From assembly GCA_910579655.1 (NCBI GenBank), contig CAJTVE010000004.1, positions 1 to 64,000 of the forward strand: DNA of 64,000 nt, read 5' to 3'. How positions within the stretch are numbered: position 1 is the stretch's first letter; the number at the start of each line of letters is the position of its first letter. The translations under genes were made by a program, and so were the position numbers. The stretch comes from an uncultured Allobaculum sp. (GTDB taxonomy: Bacteria; Bacillota_I; Bacilli_A; Erysipelotrichales; Erysipelotrichaceae). The notes beneath the pieces were generated by a model. That model was not told the DNA's origin, did no database searches, and saw only the letters and a program-made list of their open reading frames with translations. This document shows, one piece after another, positions 1 through 7,905 of the stretch.

Positions 1-111
1 GAGTTCGTATCGTCCGAAGCCAATATTCACCAAGGCTACTCACAGACAACAGCCGAAGCTGTCCTGTCAAACAACAGGGGTGTATTTCAACCCCCATGGC
101 TTGCCATGGGG

Positions 112-327
112 TCAGTGAGCTTCATCAAAGGAGTCGGCCATCAAAACGGTGGGTGTCCATACGGGAAGCAGAGCGATGGCCATAAAGCCAGCCATCATGT
201 TTCGGGTCAGGGCGCGGCGGTTGTTCTTTTTCTGTTTTGTCCAGAGGTGTAGATCCTTTTGTGAAAGCATCGGCAGATTGAATAAGGTGGATTGGGTTTT
301 ATGGTCTTTATGGAATGCTGATTGCAT
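112..327 (-). CDS. small exported or membrane-anchored peptide, unknown function
   Basis: This 71-residue product is not recognised. The start is the ATG at 327-325, because the reverse complement of 331-338 gives AGGAGGTG at normal spacing; an upstream in-frame GTG overlaps that site. A charged segment of about 45 residues (KQKKNNRR) precedes a single hydrophobic stretch near residues 46-64 that ends in an Ala-Asp, like a late signal peptide or anchor. It lies 73 nt downstream of the PP2C-like gene on the same strand and may be its last cistron. A perfect hairpin (CCCCATGGC/GCCATGGGG) lies at its end but has no T-tract. The strong SD argues that it is real. Confidence 0.5.
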   Translation of the reverse strand: MQSAFHKDHKTQSTLFNLPMLSQKDLHLWTKQKKNNRRALTRNMMAGFMAIALLPVWTPTVLMADSFDEAH

Positions 328-399
328 AAACACCTCCTGTTGTTTAGAGATCTATCTCGAAATTCTAATGATCTATATTTTATTGAATTTTATTAAATC

Positions 400-1473
400 T
401 TATTGAGGTGGAAAATCTACCAGAATCACCGAAGTATCGTCTCGAAGCTTGAGCCGGGGCAGAATCTGGCACGCTGCATCCTGCTCCTGCCTGTCATGCA
501 GCAGATCAAGAGTTTCGCTCTGATGGTCAAAAATATAATTCAGAAAATCCTCATCAGACTGGATGGTCTGGTCCGCCTGTAGGAAAGTCTGAAGCTGGTC
601 AAAACCATCACTGTACAAAGCGGCTCGTTTCAGAGCGTTGAGCGGGATCGTCCCGGTCAGTTCACGACCAGCCCAGCGGGTTGTGCAGTCGGCAATGGCA
701 TAGCCATCGGGCTGGTTTTTCTTTTTACGATTGGCAATCAGAATTTCATTGGCCAGCAAGCGCTGGGCAAGAAAGGGTTCATTGGACGCTTTGCTCCTGG
801 CTTTCATGAAATCCAGGGCAATTCCATCAAAAGAAGCGATGGTGGAATCGGTGATTTTACAAACTGGGGAATCTGGCCTGTCGAAATTGAAGTTCGTTCG
901 ACCTTCTTGATCTCCTTCTTTATTCTCGTCTGCTTCCACGTTGTTTTTATCTTGCTCTGCATTACTTTTGTCTGCTTTTGCAAGCTTTTCCTGGCTGATG
1001 ATTCTCTCTTGACCAGCCGGTTTTTCAGGATCAACAGGAACTTGACTGTCGACGAGTTCTGCCAACAGGACGCAATCACCAAGAACAAGGTATTCAAACT
1101 GCTGCCTGCTTTCGTTTCGATACAGAATGGCAATCGCTGCAGAAGGCATTTCCAGCTCCGAACAAGAGGGGAAAATCGCTGCGGCCTGTTGGCAGGCAGA
1201 AGCAAGGATCTCAGAAAGAGATCCGGTTTGGGCAGGGCGGTCAGGAAAAGAGAAAGCCGTCTGCACAGAAACCTTGTCATCCGTCAGGGCTGGCTGCAGG
1301 GCTTCTATAATCCGGTTGACCAGAAAATGGGAAAACCAGGCGGCATCACTGCCTTGATGCATCCAGTCGGTTTTGGTCAGGCCGCTGGCTGCATCGCAGA
1401 CAATCCAGAGGTTGTCTGAGGCGTAGATAACGTCTTCGTTACGCTTTTTCTCGGTTCGGCTTTCGGAAAACAT
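400..1473 (-). CDS. PP2C-like protein phosphatase
   Basis: A 357-residue cytosolic protein with the layout of PPM/PP2C Ser/Thr phosphatases. The metal-site aspartates appear to be kept: CDAASG near the N-terminus (family DGMGG), YSDGF near residue 270 and DDTSVI near the C-terminus. A Lys/Glu-rich insert at about 160-200 looks disordered. The usual glycine pair after the first Asp is replaced by alanines, so activity is not certain. The start overlaps the end of the HAD-like gene by 35 nt, which suggests translational coupling. No partner kinase is visible. The family call is reasonably safe; the substrate is unknown. Confidence 0.65.
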   Translation of the reverse strand: MFSESRTEKKRNEDVIYASDNLWIVCDAASGLTKTDWMHQGSDAAWFSHFLVNRIIEALQPALTDDKVSVQTAFSFPDRPAQTGSLSEILASACQQAAAIFPSCSELEMPSAAIAILYRNESRQQFEYLVLGDCVLLAELVDSQVPVDPEKPAGQERIISQEKLAKADKSNAEQDKNNVEADENKEGDQEGRTNFNFDRPDSPVCKITDSTIASFDGIALDFMKARSKASNEPFLAQRLLANEILIANRKKKNQPDGYAIADCTTRWAGRELTGTIPLNALKRAALYSDGFDQLQTFLQADQTIQSDEDFLNYIFDHQSETLDLLHDRQEQDAACQILPRLKLRDDTSVILVDFPPQ

Positions 1474-2278
1474 AGACCTTATCCATCCTTAATAAATTGA
1501 TCTGGTAGCCAATGCCGTTCTGGGCTCCGTTGTATTTGGTCACGCGGCGGGCGCTGTCTTTCACGGATTGCTGGGCATTTTTCATAGCGATGCCTATTGT
1601 ATGGAACATGGCAGACTGGTCTTTTTCGGATTCACCAAAGTAGAGAATCTTATCCGCTGACAGGCCAAACTGAGCCATGCCAAGTTTCAGGGCATCAAAC
1701 ATATTGGTTTTGGTGGGAACAACTTCCAGGTTGGCTGAAGATGGATGGAGGATGCGGAATTTTGGCAGATCAAAGTTGTCTTCGAATTTGCGCAGGTTCT
1801 TTTTGGATCCGGCGACGGTCACCTTAGAGAAAGTAGTGTCAGGATTGATAAGTCCAAATCCTGAAAAATGAGGGAAGCGATAAATACGGACCGCATAGTT
1901 TAAAGCCCACGGATTAAAGCCATTGAAGAAGATTTCATTGTGGTAGCCTACACCGCAGACCAGGTTGTATTTGGCAGCGTTTCTGGCGATTTCCAAAAGT
2001 TCATCTTTGGATAAGGATACCAGGTAAGAGCGCTGCCGGGTTTTACAGTTGAGATACTGGGCCCCATTGCAGCCAATTAAAAAGGAAAACATTCCTTTCA
2101 GCTGCTTAGATTCCAGAAAGTGTTCCAGCCAGACAATGGATCTGGAGGAGGTTAAAGCCAGCACAACTCCTTTTTCTTTCAGATCACGGAGAATCGAAAG
2201 AGTGGCTGGCGGGATATCGATAAATTGATTCGCAAGTCCATTTTCCAGGGATGCGACGATTGCATTGATTTCGGTCAT
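1439..2278 (-). CDS. HAD-superfamily (Cof-like) protein with degenerate active site
   Basis: A 279-residue protein with the overall pattern of Cof-type HAD-IIB phosphatases: the Ser of motif II (LALTSSRS, near residue 45), a central cap, a lysine-containing motif III region and a C-terminal motif IV (YFGESEKD). Motif I, normally DxDGT at the extreme N-terminus, reads ASLENG here, so the nucleophilic Asp is Ser and the acid/base Asp is Glu. Motif IV is GESEKD instead of GDSxND. It is therefore probably not a working phosphatase, unless it has been adapted as a binding protein. It is translationally linked to the PP2C-like gene. No clear SD precedes the start. Confidence 0.65.
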   Translation of the reverse strand: MTEINAIVASLENGLANQFIDIPPATLSILRDLKEKGVVLALTSSRSIVWLEHFLESKQLKGMFSFLIGCNGAQYLNCKTRQRSYLVSLSKDELLEIARNAAKYNLVCGVGYHNEIFFNGFNPWALNYAVRIYRFPHFSGFGLINPDTTFSKVTVAGSKKNLRKFEDNFDLPKFRILHPSSANLEVVPTKTNMFDALKLGMAQFGLSADKILYFGESEKDQSAMFHTIGIAMKNAQQSVKDSARRVTKYNGAQNGIGYQINLLRMDKVYVFRKPNREKA

Positions 2279-2731
2279 AGACTCATTTTACCAAGCGTGA
2301 TGCGATCACCAAAGATAGATGGCAAAAAGATGAGAAATCTCAGATTTTCCCTATCCGTTTCGGATTGACTTTTTTAAAGACTTCAGACGGGGGCTGAATG
2401 GCTTCAAAATGTAAATTGAGGGCTTTTTCATCGTGAGTTTAAAGAAGGTGGAATTCGTCAAAAAGGAAAGCAGTTACCTTCAAACAGGCAGCGTAAAAAC
2501 GAAAGTTTTCCTTAAAGATTTAACTTAAACTGTACGATAATTTTGTAAGAAACAAATCGAAAACTATACATGATGATCGAGAAATGGTTTAATGATTTTC
2601 TGAATATAGAAGCAAACTGGATCGGTTTTTGATCTGTTTTGCGCTTTGCCGCTGTTTTGTCGCTCAAGCGCGTTTTCCAGACAGAAACAGGATCGATCTG
2701 TGAGAGATAGAGACGAGAAGGGGAGGATTTA
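2279..2731. other. intergenic region upstream of the lysozyme gene
   Basis: No coding region is supported. A candidate sigma-A promoter on the plus strand is TTGTAA (2543-2548), a 16-nt spacer and TATACA (2565-2570), which would leave a long leader before the lysozyme gene. The leader contains no recognised riboswitch. Confidence 0.4.
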
Positions 2732-4387
2732 ATGAAATATTCAAAGAAACCAGGCCTGAACCGGGCGCTGGGACTGGCTCTTGCAGCCGTTGTTGCCGGC
2801 GGATCCCTGACAAGTACTGTGACGCCTGTGTATGCGATTGAACAGGATTTTGAAGATGGCGGTTTTGATGAGTCGCCTGCAAATACAAATTCTTCTGCTG
2901 GAAGCAGTTCGTCTTCGACCGGTTCGAATGACAGCTGGGTAGAAGATCTTGATCATGGAACTGGATCAAACCCAGGTGGGGCGACCACCAGCAATGGCAG
3001 CCGGCCAACAGGTGGAAATGCCGGGGAAAACACCAGTGATTTTTCGGGAACGGTAAATGGAGTGGCCGATGATTCAAGCCGGCCGGCGAGTGAAGATGCA
3101 GCTTCTGACACCTCTGGTCATATGGGAGCTGGTGCACAAGAGGAATCTTTACCAGATGAGGAGCTGTTTGGGATGGAAGAAGAATCGGATCTGATTCTTG
3201 GCGATATCGATAACCATCGCCAGAGCAGTACCGTTCTGGACGGAATCGATATTTCGAACTGGCAGAGGACAATCGACCTGGACCTGATTGATGCTGATTT
3301 CATCATCTGCAAAGCAACTGGTGGAACGGGTTTTAAGGATCTGTCTTTTGACTACTTTGCAAATAAAATTCTGAATTCCGGCCGCCTGTTTGGGTTCTAC
3401 CATTTTGCCCATGACTCTGGCTATGAAGGTTCTGCTCAGGACGAAGCAAAGTTCTTCTACGAGCAGACAAAACAATATATTGGAAAAGGAATTCCAATTC
3501 TGGACTTTGAAGATCATGACGTTCTGGCGAAAGGGGCCTCATGGGCTTTAGATTTCCTGGAAACCTACTACAAGCTTTCTGGCGTAAAGCCAATGCTGTA
3601 TACAAGCAGCTATTACACCAGAACCATTGACTGGACACCCGTTGCCAACGCTGGCTATCAGTTATGGGTAGCCAACTATGGCAAGAACGATGAGCAGCAG
3701 GGTTATCGGGAAACCGCTGAAGTGAAGACAGATCTGCTGGGTACCGGGGCATTTGAAGAGTATTACATGCATCAGTACACCTCCCGGGGAAAACTCGAAG
3801 GCTATGAAGGCAATCTGGACCTGAATAAGTTCTACGGGACGAAAGACGAGTGGCGCATGTTATCTTCGCCAGAAGGCATTTCCAAGACTCTGCTTCGCCT
3901 GTATAACCCAAACTCTGGTGAGCACTTCTATACCGCAAGCCGGGAAGAAAAGAAAATCTTAACCAGTCTTGGATGGACAGATGAAGGTTTCGCCTGGACC
4001 ACTCCAAGAGCAGGGCAGAATGTCTATCGTCTGTACAATCCAAACTCCGGCGACCACCACTATACTGTTGATGTCAATGAGCGGGATACGCTGATTTCCT
4101 ATGGATGGCAAGCCGAAGGAATCGGCTGGCTCGCAGTAGAAGACCGCAAGGAAGGCATTCCGGTATACAGAGCATACAATCCCAATGCTGAAACCGGAGC
4201 TCACCACTTTACCACCAGCGTTGAAGAGATCAACGCCCTGGTTGCGATGGGCTGGGAAAACGAAGGAGTTGCCTGGTATGCGGTTGACCCGGGAAAAACG
4301 ATTGAAAGCGCCGAAGAGTTTGAAGAGATGCAGCAGCAGATCAAGCTCCAAAGACTGCGTCCTTTCAAAAACGCTATGCCTTACTAA
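2732..4387 (+). CDS. secreted GH25 lysozyme with C-terminal DUF5648-type repeats
   Basis: A 551-residue precursor. A signal peptide (MKYSKK, hydrophobic core, cleavage near VYA-IEQ) is followed by a Ser/Gly/Asp-rich linker to about residue 165. A GH25 muramidase domain spans about 168-380: it opens with DGIDISNWQ and carries the catalytic Asp-x-Glu in PILDFEDHD. The C-terminus has three repeats of about 45 residues of the type RLYNPNSGEHFYT...LGWxxEG, which resemble DUF5648 (PF18885) and probably bind cell wall or glycan. GGGAGG precedes the ATG at good spacing. The same repeats occur in the LRR protein at 54.6-55.6 kb and in a fragment at 35.7 kb. It is probably monocistronic, with its own terminator. 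Confidence 0.9.
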   Translation: MKYSKKPGLNRALGLALAAVVAGGSLTSTVTPVYAIEQDFEDGGFDESPANTNSSAGSSSSSTGSNDSWVEDLDHGTGSNPGGATTSNGSRPTGGNAGENTSDFSGTVNGVADDSSRPASEDAASDTSGHMGAGAQEESLPDEELFGMEEESDLILGDIDNHRQSSTVLDGIDISNWQRTIDLDLIDADFIICKATGGTGFKDLSFDYFANKILNSGRLFGFYHFAHDSGYEGSAQDEAKFFYEQTKQYIGKGIPILDFEDHDVLAKGASWALDFLETYYKLSGVKPMLYTSSYYTRTIDWTPVANAGYQLWVANYGKNDEQQGYRETAEVKTDLLGTGAFEEYYMHQYTSRGKLEGYEGNLDLNKFYGTKDEWRMLSSPEGISKTLLRLYNPNSGEHFYTASREEKKILTSLGWTDEGFAWTTPRAGQNVYRLYNPNSGDHHYTVDVNERDTLISYGWQAEGIGWLAVEDRKEGIPVYRAYNPNAETGAHHFTTSVEEINALVAMGWENEGVAWYAVDPGKTIESAEEFEEMQQQIKLQRLRPFKNAMPY

Positions 4388-4438
4388 AAACTGAAATGGA
4401 CCGGATTCTGGTCTATTTTGAATGATTCTGAGAATTTG

Positions 4439-4482
4439 AGCTTCAGTTTTCGTGGATGACCATGAAAACTGAAGCTTTTTTG
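4439..4482 (+). terminator. terminator of the lysozyme gene
   Basis: A 13-bp perfect stem (AGCTTCAGTTTTC with its complement at 4464-4476) is followed by a T-run. Confidence 0.9.
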
Positions 4483-4667
4483 CGCTTATTCACGATGGCA
4501 GAAGTTTTTTTATTGTCCTTCTGCTTTTCACTCCTCCCATGCTTCTATCGAAACAATCTGGATAGCTTGCTGCAGTAAGAGCTTAGTAGAAGACGACGGC
4601 TTAAGGGGGTCAGAAATTACTTTTATGTTTTTCGCTCTGAAGTGGATCGATTCTCAAATAAAAGCCC

Positions 4668-4717
4668 TCGATAGGACTATTTTGTGGGTGTAAAATTATC
4701 TGTAAGTATCCTATCGA
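4668..4717 (+). promoter_or_regulatory. 9-bp inverted repeat around a possible promoter, upstream of the Panacea gene
   Basis: TCGATAGGA (4668-4676) and its exact reverse complement TCCTATCGA (4709-4717) flank a TAAAAT -10-like element at about 4691. They lie 25 nt upstream of the start codon. The arrangement suits an operator for autoregulation, or a leader hairpin; which protein would bind is inference. Confidence 0.4.
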
Positions 4718-4741
4718 TCTCTCAGGGAAGGGGGACTCACA

Positions 4742-5173
4742 TTGTATAAAGCAGTTGATTTATCAAAGTATATCGTTATAAAATGTGCTGTTGATGATTA
4801 TCCTATCACCAATCTTCACCTTCAAAAAATCTTGTATTATATTCAGAAAGATTTTCTGCAAAAAGATAAGCTGGCTTTTTTTGAAGATGTTGAAGCTTGG
4901 CAGTTTGGCCCTGTGGTTCCCGTGGTGTATTACAAGTTCTGTGGATTTGGATCAATGCCTATTACAAACACTTTTGAAGTCGAAGGAATTGATCCTCTTG
5001 ATGTCCAAGCCATTGATCGTATAGTGGAGGGAAAAAGACTTCAGACCCCGTGGGATTTAGTTGCAGACATTCATCGAAAAAATGGTTCGTGGGATCAAAT
5101 ATACCGGGGCGGATTAGGAAATCACAAAATCATCCCTCAAAACCTTATTAAAATGGAGGGATATTGTCGTTAA
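4742..5173 (+). CDS. Panacea-domain (DUF4065, SocA/GepA-like) protein
   Basis: A 143-residue protein matching the Panacea/DUF4065 fold: an N-terminal VDLSKYIV helix, TNLHLQKILYYIQ (the family's conserved LKLQKLLYY-type motif) near residue 23, and WQFGPVVPVVYYKF near 53. The family contains antitoxins paired with very diverse toxins (HigA-like hyperpromiscuous Panacea systems, SocA). It starts with TTG after an AAGGGGG site. No toxin gene is adjacent on either side, so it is a solitary antitoxin or a phage-defence remnant. The next element downstream is the repeat RNA at 5233. Confidence 0.75.
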   Translation: MYKAVDLSKYIVIKCAVDDYPITNLHLQKILYYIQKDFLQKDKLAFFEDVEAWQFGPVVPVVYYKFCGFGSMPITNTFEVEGIDPLDVQAIDRIVEGKRLQTPWDLVADIHRKNGSWDQIYRGGLGNHKIIPQNLIKMEGYCR

Positions 5174-5180
5174 TCGAGTC

Positions 5181-5207
5181 AAACAAACTATTGATAGTTT
5201 GTTTTTC
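5181..5207 (+). terminator. terminator of the Panacea gene
   Basis: AAACAAACTA, a TTGA loop, and TAGTTTGTTT running into T residues, 8 nt after the stop codon. Confidence 0.85.
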
Positions 5208-5232
5208 CGTTCCTGTGCGTCATAATAGTAAT

Positions 5233-5366
5233 TGCTTTAGAGAAGATATGGTGTGAGGGTAACACCTGATAAAGAAGTCCCAAACGAAGATACGGTGTGA
5301 GGGTAACACCTGATAAAGAAGTCCCAAACGAAGATGCTCTCGTTGCAAGACGAGAGCTATTTTTTT
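5233..5366 (+). ncRNA. tandem-repeat RNA, probable type III (TenpI/CptI-like) antitoxin
   Basis: Two near-identical 44-nt units (5242-5285 and 5286-5329, one mismatch) and the first six bases of a third are followed by a strong terminator (stem GCTCTCGT 5336-5343 / ACGAGAGC 5350-5357, then seven T). Each unit can form a GGTGT/ACACC hairpin. A weak promoter (TTGTTT, 16 nt, CATAAT at 5221-5226) would start transcription near 5233. Repeats, then terminator, then toxin gene is the defining layout of type III toxin-antitoxin loci, where terminator read-through feeds the toxin. The family assignment also rests on the toxin remnant next to it. Confidence 0.65.
5242..5329 (+). repeat. 2 x 44-bp tandem direct repeat
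   Basis: The units start GAAGATATGG and GAAGATACGG and end GTCCCAAAC. A third unit begins at 5330 and is cut off by the terminator stem. Confidence 0.9.
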
Positions 5367-5379
5367 ATAGAAGGATACT

Positions 5380-5770
5380 ATGGCTACCATTACATATACC
5401 CTAAATAGATTATCTTCTGATTTTTTTAAGACCATAATTCGATAGATTTTCCTGAAATCGAGAATAGGCAGGATAGACCATACATGATCTTAGTGATAAA
5501 AATTGAAAATAATACTTTTGCCTTACCACGAAGAACGGATCTTACGCAAATGTGGTTTTCAACACTAATAATCCTGGCGAATGAATAAGCTTGCATCATT
5601 CATATTGTTGATTCAATAACAATACCTAATTCGAGATGAGTTTGCCTATCGCATTTTGGGTTATCGGGCTTAGCGGCAATTGCTGTCGTCGATAATAGTG
5701 ATGATAGCTAAACACATTGTTTGCGTAAGAGCCTGAAGAACGAACATCAGACACAATTATGGATATAAGT
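5380..5770 (+). pseudogene. decayed type III toxin gene, TenpN-like
   Basis: AAGGATACT precedes an ATG at 5380. The first frame reads MATITYTLNRLSSDFFK and stops at 5445. One nucleotide out of frame, from 5433, reading resumes as HNSIDFPEIENRQ followed by DRPYMILVIKIENNTFALP, which fits the TenpN signature as I remember it (RPY, hydrophobic strand, TFAIPxRS). A second shift near 5536 restores RTNGSYANVVFNTNN, comparable to the family's RSN-H-YAF-TN segment. Further on only scraps remain (for example AVVDNSDD near 5690). At least two frameshifts and several stops make this a pseudogene. The end is approximate. Confidence 0.55.
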
Positions 5771-6003
5771 TCAAAAACAGTAATCGAGATATGGTCTTAT
5801 CAATTCGGATTGAACCGGTTCCTTGTTTTTGAAAGTGAACGCTTTTAATCCACCTCTTTACCTTTCACTCTGACGGATGAAGTGAATATTGGAAAAGCTG
5901 AATAAAAAAAGATTTTAATTTTTGTTCAAGCTGAGAATACGTCTGCTTTCATCTGTTTTTGAGACTTTTATGCAAGTGTGATGGGATTGTGGGTATGGAT
6001 GGA

Positions 6004-6032
6004 TTGACACACAAAATATCGACTGTTAAGAT
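6004..6032 (+). promoter_or_regulatory. promoter of the lysine riboswitch/ABC operon
   Basis: Consensus TTGACA (6004-6009), a 17-nt spacer and TAAGAT (6027-6032), about 20 nt before the riboswitch. Confidence 0.85.
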
Positions 6033-6052
6033 GACCGCAAATGTTGAGAAAT

Positions 6053-6213
6053 AAAAGATAGAGGCTGCGGTGCAGATGAGTACCTTCTCAAGGAGGCGTC
6101 CGATGAAGGAAGGGAAAGGCAATCACCGCCGAAATTCACACTCTGGCAGGAGCGTGGGTTGGGATGCAGGGAAATACTTTGCAGACTCCTTCAGTCGAAG
6201 AGGCGTTATCTTG
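6053..6213 (+). promoter_or_regulatory. lysine riboswitch (L-box)
   Basis: P1 is closed by AAGATA (6055-6060) and TATCTT (6207-6212). Inside are L-box hallmarks: AGAGGCTGCG at the 5' side, GGGAAAGGCAATCACCGCC near 6113-6130, CTCTGG, and AGGCGTTATCTTG at the 3' side. A terminator follows at once, so lysine binding should stop transcription. It points to lysine as the substrate of the ABC importer downstream. Confidence 0.88.
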
Positions 6214-6227
6214 AAACCTTCTTTTTG

Positions 6228-6252
6228 AACTGTGGGGACCACAGTTTTTTTA
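6228..6252 (+). terminator. riboswitch terminator
   Basis: AACTGTGG, loop GGA, CCACAGTT, then T7. It lies 22 nt before the first ABC gene, as expected for an attenuator expression platform. Confidence 0.88.
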
Positions 6253-6274
6253 TTTCCAGAAAAGGAGAAAAATT

Positions 6275-7156
6275 ATGAAAAAATCAATGTGGACTGCCGC
6301 ATGCGCAATGCTCGTTCTGGCTGGCTGCTCAAGCAGCTCTTCTGCTTCAAGCACTGCAAGTACCGCTAGTACATCAAGTTCGACAACATCTGCTTCCAGC
6401 ACAGCCGCTGCTTCTGGCGACACCTTTACTGTAGGAATGGAGTGCAACTATGCTCCATTTAACTGGCAGACAACGGATGCAACTGAATCTTCTGCAGAAT
6501 TACCAAATGGTGCAGGATATTGCGACGGCTATGATGTCAAGATTTCTCAGGACCTGGCTGACAAACTGGGCAAACAGCTCGTCGTAAAGAAGATTAACTG
6601 GGATGGTCTGCAGCCTGCTCTGGAATCCGGCGAAATCGATGCGATTGTTGCTGGGATGACAGCCAACGATGAACGTGAAGAAGGAATTGACTTTACAACT
6701 CCTTATTATTCTTCTGACATGGTGATGATCGTTCCAAAGGATTCTGATGTTGCTTCCTTTACAAGCATCCAGGATTTCTCTGGTCATAAAGTGATCGGTC
6801 AGAAAAACACCAACTACGATACCATCATCGACCAGATCGAAGGTGTAGATCACGTGACTCCAAAAGCTGCTTATCCAGAACTCGTCCTGGCTTTACAGAC
6901 AGGGGAAGCGGAAGCCATCACTGCCGAGCTGCCAGTTGCCAAGGGTATCGTTGCTGCCAACCCGGATCTGACTTACATCACATTTGAAGATGGCAAAGGA
7001 TTCGATGTAGACACAACGGTTTCCATCGGTCTGAAAAACAACACAAGAGATACACAGGAATTCAAGGACGTTCAGGCTGCTCTGGACGAAATCTCCCAGG
7101 AAACCCGTGATGAATATATGCTGGATGCGGTGAACAACGCTCCAACCGGTGAATAA
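6275..7156 (+). CDS. lysine ABC importer, substrate-binding lipoprotein
   Basis: A 293-residue family-3 solute-binding protein (SBP_bac_3). A lipobox (LAGC at residues 15-18) is followed by a Ser/Thr/Ala linker to about residue 47, then the periplasmic-type fold: FTVGMECNYAPFNW at the start of lobe 1 and GEIDAIVAGMT near residue 130. A good AAAAGGAG site precedes the ATG. It is the first gene of a three-gene operon. Lysine specificity is inferred from the riboswitch, as family members bind various polar amino acids. Confidence 0.88.
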   Translation: MKKSMWTAACAMLVLAGCSSSSSASSTASTASTSSSTTSASSTAAASGDTFTVGMECNYAPFNWQTTDATESSAELPNGAGYCDGYDVKISQDLADKLGKQLVVKKINWDGLQPALESGEIDAIVAGMTANDEREEGIDFTTPYYSSDMVMIVPKDSDVASFTSIQDFSGHKVIGQKNTNYDTIIDQIEGVDHVTPKAAYPELVLALQTGEAEAITAELPVAKGIVAANPDLTYITFEDGKGFDVDTTVSIGLKNNTRDTQEFKDVQAALDEISQETRDEYMLDAVNNAPTGE

Positions 7157-7161
7157 GCGTC

Positions 7162-7905
7162 ATGTCCATTGATTGGTCATATGCTTGGCGGGCACTCGTA
7201 AAAAACTGGCCGATGTTCTGGTACGGCATGAAAGTGACAATCGAATTTGCACTGGTCGGTACTGTCTTCGGCTTTCTGATTGGTCTGGTGGTCGGCGCGA
7301 TCCGTTCGGTTCCAATCGATCCACTGGATTCTCCATTGATTAAGGGATTAAAGAAATTTGGCCGCTGGATTACCGGATTGTATATCTGGGTATTCCGCGG
7401 CACACCAATGATGATTCAGGCGTGCTTTATTTACTACCTGCTTCGTCCAGTGATTCACTGGGGTCCAATTACGGCTGGTTTTGTGATCATTTCAATCAAC
7501 ACTGGTGCGTATATGGCAGAGATTCTGCGCTCTGGAATTCAGTCCGTGGATCCAGGTCAGTTAGAAGCATGTAAAGCGATCGGAATGAGCAACTTCCAGG
7601 CGATGGTGTATGTCATTTTCCCACAGGCGATCAAAAACACCTTCCCGGCCATTGGCAACCAGCTGGTTGTCAACCTGAAGGACTCCTGTATGATGAACGT
7701 TATCTCGGTTACGGAGCTGTTCTTCCAGTCGAGTTCGATTGCGGGCTCGAATATGCGGTTTGTTGAGATCTACTTTGATACCGCAATCCTGTATCTGATT
7801 TTAACGACTGCTGCGACCTGGCTGCTCAATCTGATTGAGCGCCGCATGAGTCAGGATGAGGATACAGCGAAAAAGAAGAAATTCTTTATGGAGATGTCCG
7901 CATGA
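7162..7905 (+). CDS. lysine ABC importer, permease
   Basis: A 247-residue HisM/GlnP-type permease. N-terminal SYAWRALVKNW is followed by about five TM helices, and the EAA loop lies near residues 133-155 (EACKAIGMSNFQAMVYVIFPQA), contacting the ATPase. It starts 5 nt after the binding protein and overlaps the ATPase by 4 nt (ATGA). It is probably a homodimer, since no second permease is present. Confidence 0.88.
   Translation: MSIDWSYAWRALVKNWPMFWYGMKVTIEFALVGTVFGFLIGLVVGAIRSVPIDPLDSPLIKGLKKFGRWITGLYIWVFRGTPMMIQACFIYYLLRPVIHWGPITAGFVIISINTGAYMAEILRSGIQSVDPGQLEACKAIGMSNFQAMVYVIFPQAIKNTFPAIGNQLVVNLKDSCMMNVISVTELFFQSSSIAGSNMRFVEIYFDTAILYLILTTAATWLLNLIERRMSQDEDTAKKKKFFMEMSA

Noticed and set aside
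5242..5329. Could the 44-bp repeats be a minimal CRISPR?
   Set aside because: Repeats touch each other with no spacer and are followed by a terminator and a toxin-like gene, which fits a type III antitoxin instead.
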